Of a DNA stretch of 36,380 nt, positions 1 through 8,887 are shown one piece after another (within the stretch, counting starts at the first letter, position 1; each line of letters begins with the position of its first letter). Origin of the DNA: Clostridiales bacterium GWB2_37_7. GTDB taxonomy: Bacteria; Bacillota; Clostridia; Lutisporales; Lutisporaceae. Where the stretch lies: the NCBI GenBank assembly GCA_001797185.1, contig MGOS01000085.1:2601-38980 (forward strand), written 5' to 3'. Under the pieces are notes generated by a model. It saw only the letters and a list, made by a program, of their open reading frames with translations. It was not told the DNA's origin and searched no databases. A program made the translations under genes and the position numbers.

Positions 1-1
1 G

Positions 2-58
2 GAAGATGATTTGCACATAATGAATACAAAGCAAAAGATTTCATGGCACATATATTGA
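2..58 (+). CDS. possible 3' end of an upstream CDS (truncated by window edge)
   Basis: Frame 2 is open from base 2 to TGA at 56-58 (...EDDLHIMNTKQKISWHIY*), followed by a terminator-like hairpin; too short to identify. Confidence 0.3.
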   Translation, partial: EDDLHIMNTKQKISWHIY

Positions 59-77
59 TAGTTCTTAATGATTAGAG

Positions 78-96
78 AAGGTAAAGTACCTTTTTT
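78..96 (+). terminator. short rho-independent terminator-like hairpin
   Basis: AAGGTA-aag-TACCTT followed by TTTT. Confidence 0.4.
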
Positions 97-143
97 CTGG
101 TTTAGGTAATATTTAACAAAGACAAAGTCAGATGGAGGAAGAA

Positions 144-1313
144 ATGATTAAAGTAACATTAAAAAAAGGCGAAGAAAAGCGAATACAAATGGGGCATCCT
201 TGGATTTTTGACAATGAAGTTAAATCCATCGAAGGCTTCTATGATCCGGGTGATATCGTTGATGTTCATGACTTCAAGGGTGGTTTCCTGGGTAGAGGTT
301 ATATTAATAATAAATCAAAAATATTAGTGCGATTACTTACACGTCAGCAGGAAGCAATCAATAAAGAGTTCTTTCGAAAACGCATAAATGATGCTTGGGA
401 ATATCGCAAGAAGCTTGTGGATACAAGCAGCTGCAGAGTTATATTTGGTGAAGCAGATCTGCTGCCTGCACTGATTGTTGACAAGTTTGGTGATTATTTG
501 AGTATACAAACCTTATCCCTTGGCATAGAGAAATACAAGGAACTAATCATTGAACTTCTAGAGGAAATCATACAGCCTAAAGGTATATTTGAGCGAAATG
601 ATGTGCAGATTAGGGAAAAAGAAGGGTTGGAGCAAAAAAAGGGCTTTCTCAGTGAAGAATTCGAAACTACAGTAGAGATACTAGAAAACGAAATCAAAAT
701 GTTGGTTGATATAGAGAATGGTCAAAAAACAGGCTACTTCTTGGATCAAAGAGAGAACAGAGCAGCGCTCAAGCCTCTCGTGACGGGTGCAAGGGTTTTG
801 GATACCTTTACACATACTGGCGGCTTTGCACTACATGCAGCCTATTATGGAGCAGAGGAAGTAACTGCAGTTGATATATCTGAGCATGCAATAGCGTATG
901 TAAATAAAAACGCTGAGCTAAACGGCCTGCAGCATAAGGTTAAGGGCGTCGTTGCTAATGTGTTTGATTACCTTAAGGAATGTCAGGTAAACAACGAGAA
1001 GTACGATGTTGTAATACTGGATCCCCCTGCTTTCTGTAAGTCAAAGTCTGCTTTGGAGGGTGCATACAGGGGTTATAAAGAAATAAACCTAAGAGGCATG
1101 AAGCTGGTAAAGCCTGGGGGCTTCCTGGTTACTTGCTCATGCTCACATTATATGCTTCCTAATCTATTTGAGGAAATGCTGCAGGATGCAGCAAGAGATG
1201 CAAAAAAAATTGTGCGTCAAGTAGAGTTCCGAACACAGGCAAAGGATCATCCAACTTTGCTGGGCTCCAGTGAATCACTCTATTTGAAGTGCTATATCCT
1301 TCAGGTGATGTAA
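144..1313 (+). CDS. class I SAM-dependent rRNA methyltransferase, RlmI/YwbD-like with N-terminal PUA domain
   Basis: GHPWIFDNEV PUA-type start, DTFTHTGGFALHAA and VILDPPAF SAM-methyltransferase motifs; RBS GGAGGA upstream of ATG at 144. Confidence 0.88.
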   Translation: MIKVTLKKGEEKRIQMGHPWIFDNEVKSIEGFYDPGDIVDVHDFKGGFLGRGYINNKSKILVRLLTRQQEAINKEFFRKRINDAWEYRKKLVDTSSCRVIFGEADLLPALIVDKFGDYLSIQTLSLGIEKYKELIIELLEEIIQPKGIFERNDVQIREKEGLEQKKGFLSEEFETTVEILENEIKMLVDIENGQKTGYFLDQRENRAALKPLVTGARVLDTFTHTGGFALHAAYYGAEEVTAVDISEHAIAYVNKNAELNGLQHKVKGVVANVFDYLKECQVNNEKYDVVILDPPAFCKSKSALEGAYRGYKEINLRGMKLVKPGGFLVTCSCSHYMLPNLFEEMLQDAARDAKKIVRQVEFRTQAKDHPTLLGSSESLYLKCYILQVM

Positions 1314-1349
1314 AATCGAGGGTAGCTGTAGGCAGCTACCCTCGATTTT
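1312..1349. terminator. bidirectional terminator between convergent genes
   Basis: Perfect 17-bp stem AAAATCGAGGGTAGCTG-TAGG-CAGCTACCCTCGATTTT. Confidence 0.85.
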
Positions 1350-2292
1350 ACAAATAGTTATGACGTTTAAAATAATACAAACATACAGCTACCACCGTCA
1401 GGCTCAAACCCATAACAAATGGATATCCGTAAATCCAGTCAAGCTCAGGCATATAAGTAAAATTCATGCCATACCAGCCCGCTATTAGAGTTAAAGGTAG
1501 AAATATTGTAGTTATAACAGTATAAAACTTCATGGTCTTATTCAGCTTGATATCTACTTGCGCTTGATAAGCTTCTCTAACCTGAGTTACATAATCCCTT
1601 AAATTAATAACATTATGATTTAATCTCTGAATTCTATTAATCAATATTGTAAAATATCTAATTGCCCCTTCGTCTATCAATCCATTTTCATTTTCCTCAA
1701 GATCCTCTGATATATCTATAAGAGGTTCATAATAACGCTTCAAGTAAAGAAGCTGTTTCCGAAGCTTTATTATTTCTACTGTGAAATCCTGATTCACACC
1801 CGATATAACCTGCTCCTCAAGTGAAGCTATACTAGACTCAATTTTCTTTAATATAATATTATCCATGGAAGTCAATCTGTCTAACAGCATATATAAAATC
1901 TTTGACTCATTAATATTATAATTCGATGAGTCTTTAAAATTTTCTTTTATCTCATTTTTTATCTGCTCAATCAGCTTATTCTTACCTCTAGTAACAAAAA
2001 TTAAATAGTTGTGTGTAATATAAAAATTTATCTCCTTCGCTTCAAACCAATTCTCTATATGATTTATTATGTTGATTACGCCAAAGCTTACATCATCATA
2101 GACCTCCAGCCTAGGATGCTGTTTAGCATTTGTGCATTCCGCTACGGTGGACTTATGGAATCTAAAAAAGTCATTATGATTGAGTATTTCATCTGGTTCA
2201 GCAATAATCCAATAATGCTCCTCTTTAGATTTAATAAAATCATTAAAGCTGACAGCTTCCAGTAGATTATTTATTATTTTATATATTTCCAT
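1348..2292 (-). CDS. corA: CorA-family divalent cation transporter
   Basis: C-terminal YGMNF motif plus two TM helices; RBS GGAGGTGTTAAA upstream of ATG at 2292 (shorter than track ORF). Confidence 0.88.
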   Translation of the reverse strand: MEIYKIINNLLEAVSFNDFIKSKEEHYWIIAEPDEILNHNDFFRFHKSTVAECTNAKQHPRLEVYDDVSFGVINIINHIENWFEAKEINFYITHNYLIFVTRGKNKLIEQIKNEIKENFKDSSNYNINESKILYMLLDRLTSMDNIILKKIESSIASLEEQVISGVNQDFTVEIIKLRKQLLYLKRYYEPLIDISEDLEENENGLIDEGAIRYFTILINRIQRLNHNVINLRDYVTQVREAYQAQVDIKLNKTMKFYTVITTIFLPLTLIAGWYGMNFTYMPELDWIYGYPFVMGLSLTVVAVCLYYFKRHNYL

Positions 2293-2421
2293 TTTAACAC
2301 CTCCGTTACAGCAAAATATGTCTTTTATTAATTGTATCATGAAATACCTGTATAATCAGCACAAAAGAATGACTCTTCACTTAAAGCAAAGAGTCATGTA
2401 TTACAGCTAAGTTTTCTATTC

Positions 2422-2982
2422 CTAAATATCATTTTCTAGCATAAAAATTTTCCAATCACTTTTCACTTTTTTAAAGTGCAGGTACCAAAGCTGTGGTGTC
2501 TTCATGTCTTCCAGATATATTTCCATGCTGCAGGTTACAGTATTGTCATCCTCCACCATATACCAGCGCTGTTTTGCTCTTATAAGCTTTTTGTCCGTAG
2601 CCATATAGCCTTCGACATGAACTCCATTGTCTATATGCCTGATAAAACCTGAGCCATCCATGGACTTTATATATTTTGCACTGGAATCCAGCAGTTTCGC
2701 AATATCCTCATCGTTTTTCTCAAAAGCAGCTTCAATGAATTCTCCTGACTTATCTGATATAATATTATCCATTTGTTTATTAAAGTTATTGTAGTTAGGT
2801 TTTTTTTGCAGCCTCTTTGCCAAGTCCATATAAGTCTTAGGTGTAGCATATATAAAGTTAAATTTTTTAACCAAATTCAGCATCGTACTGGAACCATTTA
2901 GAATACTTGTGTAGGCGAATGCGTTTACTGCAACAGTTATTGCTGCTGCTAATAATACTAAAACCAAACTCCTTGTTTTCAA
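2422..2982 (-). CDS. hypothetical membrane-anchored/secreted protein
   Basis: Long ORF; N-terminal hydrophobic segment KTRSLVLVLLAAAITVAVNAFA; probable TTG start at 2982 preceded by GGAGAGGTGG. The longer track ORF runs into the 3029-3180 repeat. Confidence 0.6.
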   Translation of the reverse strand: MKTRSLVLVLLAAAITVAVNAFAYTSILNGSSTMLNLVKKFNFIYATPKTYMDLAKRLQKKPNYNNFNKQMDNIISDKSGEFIEAAFEKNDEDIAKLLDSSAKYIKSMDGSGFIRHIDNGVHVEGYMATDKKLIRAKQRWYMVEDDNTVTCSMEIYLEDMKTPQLWYLHFKKVKSDWKIFMLENDI

Positions 2983-3028
2983 AGCTGCCACCTCTCCATA
3001 TAAATTAATGAATGAAATAATAACTAAC

Positions 3029-3180
3029 TTATAACAAGATTTATTGAAAGTTTTTTGCACTTGTTGCAAAAAACTACCCAAGGCGTTTCAACGAAGCAAG
3101 GGGATATATGTCCACCTCCTGTTACTGAAATCGGAACCCGCCACTTATAGAAGTGGGGAACATATTTTTGCATCGTTATA
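3029..3180. repeat. dispersed ~151-bp structured element, copy 1
   Basis: About 94% identical to 26474-26624; contains hairpin AGTTTTTTGCA-CTTGT-TGCAAAAAACT, enclosing TTGAAA/TTTCAA pair, hairpin CCACTT-ATAG-AAGTGG, and terminal TTATAAC...GTTATA. Confidence 0.85.
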
Positions 3181-3349
3181 TTATCTGCAAAAATCAATCA
3201 TTTATTACGATGACAACTTCGCAGCAATAAAAAATGCGTCTCCCGCCGCACTATTTGACCCTAAGGAACCCTATGGTTCCCTTCGACGGATGCAAGCATC
3301 CTGAGCACCCTCCTTTAACGGCATGGGGATTCTCCCCCTTGCATCCCCC

Positions 3350-3442
3350 ATTGTATAGGAAATTATACTTTCCTACGTAACAAAAGATTTTTGTTTCATT
3401 ATACCTTGTGAAAATTCTTTTAATGGGGGTTTCCTATACAAT
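3350..3442. repeat. 13-bp perfect inverted repeat flanking 67 bp (MITE-like or structured RNA part)
   Basis: ATTGTATAGGAAA at 3350-3362 and TTTCCTATACAAT at 3430-3442. Confidence 0.75.
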
Positions 3443-3475
3443 AAAAAAAAAGCAGAATATCTAAGATATTTTGCT
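3443..3475 (-). terminator. terminator of the 4474->3476 gene
   Basis: AGCAGAATATCTAAGATATTTTGCT hairpin followed on the minus strand by a T9 run. Confidence 0.75.
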
Positions 3476-4474
3476 TTAAAATAAGCTATAATAAACATTA
3501 CCTAGCCTTAATAGCATTTCTGCCAGTGCTTCATTTCGAATTACCCTCCTGCAAAAGTCAGGCTTTGCCGGCTTGGAGTTCTGGATGGCAGCTAAAAAAC
3601 CTTCAAGCCTTTTTTCCTGCATGATACCATCTAAGCTAAAAAGAGAGAAGTCCTCCACTCCACATTCCTTCAAAATTCCTATATCCTTTGAAAATTCCTC
3701 AATGCTTTCATAATGTGGTTCATTGCCTAACTTTCCTACGTTTGTAACACCTACGGATACAGCTAGCTTATCCTTTAATGTTTCCTTCAGATGTTTGATT
3801 TGATGATATATCAAATAATCTACATTTACCCTCTTAATTTTATACAATTCTTGTCTTATCATTGTGGCATAATACATTAGATTATATTTATCCCACTCAA
3901 TATCAAATACCGGAATCTCTAATGCATTTTGCATTATTTCAGAGTTAAAACGCAAATCATAGTAACAGTGTCGGGCACATGTGGCATAGCTTTCTAAATT
4001 TTTTGCTCTTATAAAGCTGCATGTTTCCTTGAGGATTTCCTTTGCTTTATTGTATCTATTTTTGTTTAAATTATGAGTTACTGCTTTGCCAAATAATATA
4101 AGAGGATCTAGCCTGCTTTTTGGATTAGATAGTCTCTGCACATCCTTAAGTGGTGACTCCATATCAATGCAAATACCTTTAATTGTTAACTTTTGTCGCT
4201 CTATCTCCTCCACAAGCTCCCGAATGTAGTTATCAAAGTCAAAAGCATTTTTTTCATTGATCCAATAGCCCATATCATCACCCATGGTTGCCCATATTGA
4301 AACAGGTATATTGTTCTGATTATATATTTTTATCATATCAAAAAAACTGCCGTTTGCCTGTTTGTATTCTAGCTTGTAGTTTAACGTCACATTATATTTT
4401 TTAAGAATTCTTAATATAAATTCTCTGCAAACATCTACTGGGGATGTAAATTCACACCAAATCCTGGTATCCAT
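3476..4474 (-). CDS. hypothetical protein, possibly TIM-barrel/glycoside-hydrolase-like
   Basis: RBS GGTGGAG upstream of ATG at 4474; segments such as VSIWATMGDDMGYWINEKN, GICIDMESP and VFDIEWDKYNLMYYATM suggest a (beta/alpha) barrel with acidic strand ends; no family firmly recognised. Confidence 0.6.
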   Translation of the reverse strand: MDTRIWCEFTSPVDVCREFILRILKKYNVTLNYKLEYKQANGSFFDMIKIYNQNNIPVSIWATMGDDMGYWINEKNAFDFDNYIRELVEEIERQKLTIKGICIDMESPLKDVQRLSNPKSRLDPLILFGKAVTHNLNKNRYNKAKEILKETCSFIRAKNLESYATCARHCYYDLRFNSEIMQNALEIPVFDIEWDKYNLMYYATMIRQELYKIKRVNVDYLIYHQIKHLKETLKDKLAVSVGVTNVGKLGNEPHYESIEEFSKDIGILKECGVEDFSLFSLDGIMQEKRLEGFLAAIQNSKPAKPDFCRRVIRNEALAEMLLRLGNVYYSLF

Positions 4475-4774
4475 TATTATCTCCACCTAAAATATTTATT
4501 GTTTTACCTTTTTTTCTAATTCATTATTATATTATGTTAATAACATTATGCTGGTGTATTAATTATTCCCGACGTCAATAATATATATATCCTTTAAAAT
4601 TTAGCAAAGCTGTAATATAAAATCACAGTTGCCAAAGTGCCACATAAGCAGTAGCAATTGAAAAAAATTGGCAGTATAATATATATGAATTGTTTTGTTT
4701 GCAAAAAACATAATATTTTTTTGCACATTTTGAATTCGACTAAAAATTATTTGTTAGAAATAGAAGGTGAGAAA

Positions 4775-5425
4775 ATGAAAAAAGCGATCAGAATGGTAAA
4801 AAAATATGCAGAAAGCGTTTTTATAGAAAAAAAATCTCGATTTATATCCTATATTGCTCCTGTTTATACAGAGCAAGAGGCTGCGGATTTTATACATACA
4901 ATTAAAAAAAAGCATTATGATGCCAGTCATAATTGTTCCGCATTTATAATCGGTGAAACAAGCAGCATACAGCGCTCTAGTGATGATGGAGAGCCTTCAG
5001 GCACTGCCGGCGTACCTATTCTCGAGGTTCTCAGAAAGGAATGCTTGACCAATACCGTAGTGGTTGTCACAAGATATTTTGGTGGCATTATGCTTGGTGC
5101 CGGAGGGCTAATAAGAGCCTACACTCAAGGCTGTGCGGATGCTGTGCGAGCGGCAGGTATAATGAAGCTGCAACCCTATGCCGTTTATAGTATAAAGATG
5201 GATTACAACCTACTGGATAAAATACAGCACGAGATAAATAAAAAAGCTTATATACTTGCTGATACTCAATATTTAGAAATTGTGACTTTAAAAATATTGG
5301 CAGAGCCAGAAAAAGGCGAAGAGCTGCAGAATGATTTGATACAGTGGACCAATGCCAATGCTTTGATTGAATATCAAGGAATAGAAGTTTTAAAGATTGA
5401 TGAGCTTACGCAAAAAATAATATAG
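4775..5425 (+). CDS. YigZ/IMPACT family protein (UPF0029)
   Basis: EKKSRFISYIAPV, QRSSDDGEPSGTAGVPILEVL and VVVVTRYFGGIMLGAGGLIRAY motifs; RBS GAAGGTGAG upstream of ATG at 4775. Confidence 0.9.
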   Translation: MKKAIRMVKKYAESVFIEKKSRFISYIAPVYTEQEAADFIHTIKKKHYDASHNCSAFIIGETSSIQRSSDDGEPSGTAGVPILEVLRKECLTNTVVVVTRYFGGIMLGAGGLIRAYTQGCADAVRAAGIMKLQPYAVYSIKMDYNLLDKIQHEINKKAYILADTQYLEIVTLKILAEPEKGEELQNDLIQWTNANALIEYQGIEVLKIDELTQKII

Positions 5426-5461
5426 CCAGCATAAGCCGGCTGTACTATTATATTTCAAAGA

Positions 5462-5932
5462 TTATTCATAATAATAGAAATCATCATCCCCGTAGAAAAA
5501 ATCTCGTCTTCTTCTGCGTCTTCTTCTACGTCTCAAAAGCTCATTGAATAGTAAAAAGGTTATTAAGTCTCTTCCAAAATGTCTTCTTCCACCATACTGC
5601 CTTTCTTCTTCATACTCATCAGCCATGTCAGGCATTTCGCTAACCATGTTGCCATAGGCTTCCTCTGACATTCTTTCTATCATATGCTTATCTGGATATT
5701 CTGCATATATCATATCGCCTTTTTTCTCCATCTTGTCTACAGTTATCATTACATAAGGCATCATCCTATTATAGTTTTCACTCTGCATGCCAGTAAAATA
5801 TTCTTCGTCTCTTTCATCGGCCTCATATTCGTCCTTTTCGTAGTTCATATTATACATATCCATTGACTGCATCATTGGCATCTGCATCATCGGCATTTGC
5901 ATCATCATTGGGCACATTGGCATTTTTTTCAT
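5462..5932 (-). CDS. small Met-rich protein with (Arg)10 tract and acidic/aromatic tail, unknown function
   Basis: RBS GGGAGGT upstream of ATG at 5932; MKKMPMCPMMMQMPMMQMPMMQS..., LLRRRRRRRRRRDFFYGDDDFYYYE. Confidence 0.7.
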   Translation of the reverse strand: MKKMPMCPMMMQMPMMQMPMMQSMDMYNMNYEKDEYEADERDEEYFTGMQSENYNRMMPYVMITVDKMEKKGDMIYAEYPDKHMIERMSEEAYGNMVSEMPDMADEYEEERQYGGRRHFGRDLITFLLFNELLRRRRRRRRRRDFFYGDDDFYYYE

Positions 5933-6018
5933 TTCGATACCTCCCAGAAATAATAGACTCATTTGTAAATATATGTAACTACAACTTTATTTGTGCAAGT
6001 ACAACTAAAAAACATAAA

Positions 6019-6041
6019 AGCTCCGAGTCTAACTCGGAGCT
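6019..6041 (-). terminator. rho-independent terminator
   Basis: AGCTCCGAGT...ACTCGGAGCT followed by TTTTATG on the minus strand, downstream of 6526->6047. Confidence 0.7.
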
Positions 6042-6046
6042 ATAAA

Positions 6047-6526
6047 TCAATCTATTTCTACTAACAGATTACCCTCTTGATCATATATGCCCTCTTCATC
6101 AACTTGCACATAGCCATCTGTGGCATCGCAAAGAAAATCCAATAAGCACTCCAGGAATTCCCAGCCTTCTTCTGTGATATCTTCATCCAGCTCAAAGGCA
6201 TATATTTGTTCTGTATTCTTAAGAACCTCCACAGCTTTTTTCTGACCCTTGCTATAGGGCAAGGCCTTCACATCATCCAAGAACTCTTTTTGTTCTTCCT
6301 TGAATAGGCTATCTTCATCCTTTATTGTGTTTCTCTCAACAAATATTGGCTTATTCTTTTCATTATATTGAAAAACAAAACTACTCCAATTCTGCTCTTT
6401 AAATTCCGGTTCTTCCTTGCCTGGCGAGGTGGAAAACTCATAACCCGCCTCCAGCAGCTCATCACAAAGGGCATTCAAGGAAGGATAATCCTCTGCTTGT
6501 GAAAACACTCTTACGTAAAAACTCAT
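6047..6526 (-). CDS. conserved hypothetical acidic protein
   Basis: Intact 159-aa ORF between annotated genes; family not recognised. Confidence 0.6.
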   Translation of the reverse strand: MSFYVRVFSQAEDYPSLNALCDELLEAGYEFSTSPGKEEPEFKEQNWSSFVFQYNEKNKPIFVERNTIKDEDSLFKEEQKEFLDDVKALPYSKGQKKAVEVLKNTEQIYAFELDEDITEEGWEFLECLLDFLCDATDGYVQVDEEGIYDQEGNLLVEID

Positions 6527-6536
6527 AGTACTTCTC

Positions 6537-7031
6537 CTAATCTCTTAAAATTTTATGAAATATCAGGTCATCTACATATTGCTTAAGCTTGTCATTATAG
6601 TGGTGCATCAGAACACTTCCTCCAAAGGTAAAACCCAGCTTCAACACTGTGTTTATTGAAGTTATGTTATCACTGTATATATAGGCTCTGGCTATGGTAA
6701 TACCATCTTTCTTCATATCCTCCAGACCTGTATTGGTAAGTTCTCTTGCAATACCTTGATTTCTATACTCCGGATGTGTTGCTATAGACAGTATGGCAGA
6801 ATGTCTTTTGTATACCTCACTGCCCCTGGTTGCACGCAAAAAACCAACGATCAGGTCATCACATTCTGCTATGTATAAAAATAAGCTTTCGCTTTCCAAC
6901 CAACTCTTGAGCTCCTCCTTGTCAGGTATGTCAACAAGAGATACTTGACTGTTCTCCTCCTTAATTGTCTCTAGAAACCTCCAAACACCATCCAAATCAC
7001 TTAAATGCATTGGTCTGTAAACAATATCCAT
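6537..7031 (-). CDS. GNAT family N-acetyltransferase
   Basis: AILSIATHPEYRNQGIARELTNTGLEDMKKDGI acetyl-CoA-binding region; RBS GAGGTG upstream of ATG at 7031. Confidence 0.88.
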   Translation of the reverse strand: MDIVYRPMHLSDLDGVWRFLETIKEENSQVSLVDIPDKEELKSWLESESLFLYIAECDDLIVGFLRATRGSEVYKRHSAILSIATHPEYRNQGIARELTNTGLEDMKKDGITIARAYIYSDNITSINTVLKLGFTFGGSVLMHHYNDKLKQYVDDLIFHKILRD

Positions 7032-7146
7032 ACAAAACACCTCACAAAGCTATGAATTATAAATATATAAAATTTACAAAAACCTCTATATTTTTTAGAA
7101 GTCTTTAATATTATTTTACAATACCTGCATAGTCTATTCAAGAAAA

Positions 7147-7180
7147 AAACACCCTGCTTATTGAATAATGCAGAATGTTT
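7147..7180 (-). terminator. rho-independent terminator
   Basis: AAACAttCTGC...GCAGggTGTTTTTTT on the minus strand just downstream of 8753->7194. Confidence 0.65.
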
Positions 7181-7193
7181 AATGCTTAAAATC

Positions 7194-8753
7194 TTACTTC
7201 AGCAGCGCTCCCTCTGAATACCTATTGGTTGCATTCCAAAGAAGATATTCCTTTACTCCATTTTCTTCAAGAGCTTTTATCTGCAGCTCTAATTCTTTTA
7301 CACCATACTTTATATATCCAGGCACCCAAGTAGCAGTAAAGTCCTGAATCCACGGTCTTACAGCTGCCGGTGTTTCTATATTTTTATTTCTATTTACTGA
7401 GTCCCTTGTACTTTTGAGAATCGTTTCATAGGGGTATGCATCCGGTACAGACAAGCCATAGGTCCCGTTAGCATAATGGCTCGGATACATCATTGGAGAT
7501 ACATAGTCCACCACGTTGCTTACGGCTTCCCAATATTGACCCAATGCCATGTCATCGGATACTGAGCCAACAAGTCCATAAATATCCGCAGATATATATG
7601 CTTGCATTGGTGAAAGCTGCTTTCTAGCTTCCTTTAAGTAGTTTTGTATTGTTTCAGGCTTTGACTCACCTGTTTCGTTTCTATAGTCCAATACCTTATC
7701 CAGCTTGCCGCCATTGGAAGCTGGGAATCTTACATAATCAAATTGTATTTCATTGAAGCCAGCTGCCACAGCTTCCTTTGAAACCGATAAATTGTACTGC
7801 CATAAATTTCTATCATGGGGGGATACCCATATAATTCCGTCACTGTTTGTAAAAGGCTTGCCACTATCTTTGTAGACTATTGCTTTATCAGGATTCTGCC
7901 TTGCATAAGCAGGGTCCTTAAAGGAAACTATTCTGGCAATAGTATAGATATTGTTGTCCTTTAGTTTTTGCATAAAAGCTTTAATGTCTTTGATAGGTGC
8001 TTTTTTATTTGCCTCAGGACTATACTTTTCCGCCGCTTCTGTAGCAAAAAGCATATTTCCATTATCGTCTTTTACATCAATTACAAAAGTATTAATCTCT
8101 GTTCTTTTTGTCATTTCAATTAGCTTGTCCAGCCTTTCACCAGAAGCTGAATATAACGTTATATAAATACCTTTTACTTCCACCCTTGGATTATCTGGAT
8201 ACTCATAGGTTTTATCTTGGGGAGATAAATCCAAGCCACTCAAGCGTGTATCCAAAAGCTCTGCTCTATCTTTAACAGTGTATTCGGCCACTATCCAACC
8301 GTTTACTTCTCCTGTTGCATTTTCATAAGCAATATTGTACCAACGTATTTGAGCCTCATCCGTTTTTTCATTCTTTATGCTTACAGCAGTTCCTTTCATC
8401 AAGCTGTCCAAAATCTTGCCATCCTTGGCAGTCTGTTCTCTTACATTTAATTTACTGGCGCTGATATATACAACATTTTCATTATTCTCAACAACCTCTT
8501 CTTGCTTTTCAGGTTGTTCAATAGGTTGAGTATCAGGCTTGTCCGTACTGGGTTTTGTTGTATCCGGCAGAGGATTTTGCGGAGCTTGAGGACCTTGATT
8601 CTGCTGTTTATCAGGGCTTATTAACAAGGCCGTAGTTATAGATTCGTAGCTCACTGCAGAAATGATTACAAGTATTACTGCAATTAATAATAGGATTGGT
8701 TTTTTATTTTTCATACAGCACCTCACAACTTTTTGGTATAGCTTGTTTTTCAA
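7194..8753 (-). CDS. putative glycoside hydrolase (DUF4015-like) with SH3 domain and N-terminal membrane anchor
   Basis: N-terminal TM segment, Pro/Gln/Thr linker, bacterial SH3 (VYISASKLNVREQTAKDGKILDSLMKGTAVSI), then VKGIYITLYSASGERLDKLIEMTKRTEINTFVIDVKDDNG and FNEIQFDYVRFPA barrel motifs. Confidence 0.82.
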   Translation of the reverse strand: MKNKLYQKVVRCCMKNKKPILLLIAVILVIISAVSYESITTALLISPDKQQNQGPQAPQNPLPDTTKPSTDKPDTQPIEQPEKQEEVVENNENVVYISASKLNVREQTAKDGKILDSLMKGTAVSIKNEKTDEAQIRWYNIAYENATGEVNGWIVAEYTVKDRAELLDTRLSGLDLSPQDKTYEYPDNPRVEVKGIYITLYSASGERLDKLIEMTKRTEINTFVIDVKDDNGNMLFATEAAEKYSPEANKKAPIKDIKAFMQKLKDNNIYTIARIVSFKDPAYARQNPDKAIVYKDSGKPFTNSDGIIWVSPHDRNLWQYNLSVSKEAVAAGFNEIQFDYVRFPASNGGKLDKVLDYRNETGESKPETIQNYLKEARKQLSPMQAYISADIYGLVGSVSDDMALGQYWEAVSNVVDYVSPMMYPSHYANGTYGLSVPDAYPYETILKSTRDSVNRNKNIETPAAVRPWIQDFTATWVPGYIKYGVKELELQIKALEENGVKEYLLWNATNRYSEGALLK

Positions 8754-8887
8754 GGAACAAATTCTAATATGATATCTTACTAAATAACATTATATCACGA
8801 TTTTCGACTGTAAAAATATTATATTTGTTTCACAGCAATATGTAATTTAAACCATTTATTCATATAAATTTCATAAACATAGTAAAA

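Noticed and set aside
3029-3180. Assignment as 6S RNA or a TnpB omegaRNA/IS605 end
   Set aside because: Size and hairpins are suggestive, but the strong 5' hairpin does not fit the simple 6S rod with central bubble, and no TnpA/TnpB gene or remnant is present. Left as open alternatives rather than calls.
3044-3304. Track ORF 86 aa (+) MKVFCTCCKKLPKAF...
   Set aside because: Lies across the repeat element and hairpin cluster, has no RBS, and the overlap with structured repeats explains the open frame by chance.
3205-3345. Known riboswitch (c-di-GMP, THF, fluoride, M-box, cobalamin)
   Set aside because: None of the conserved core sequences of these classes that I can recall is present on either strand.
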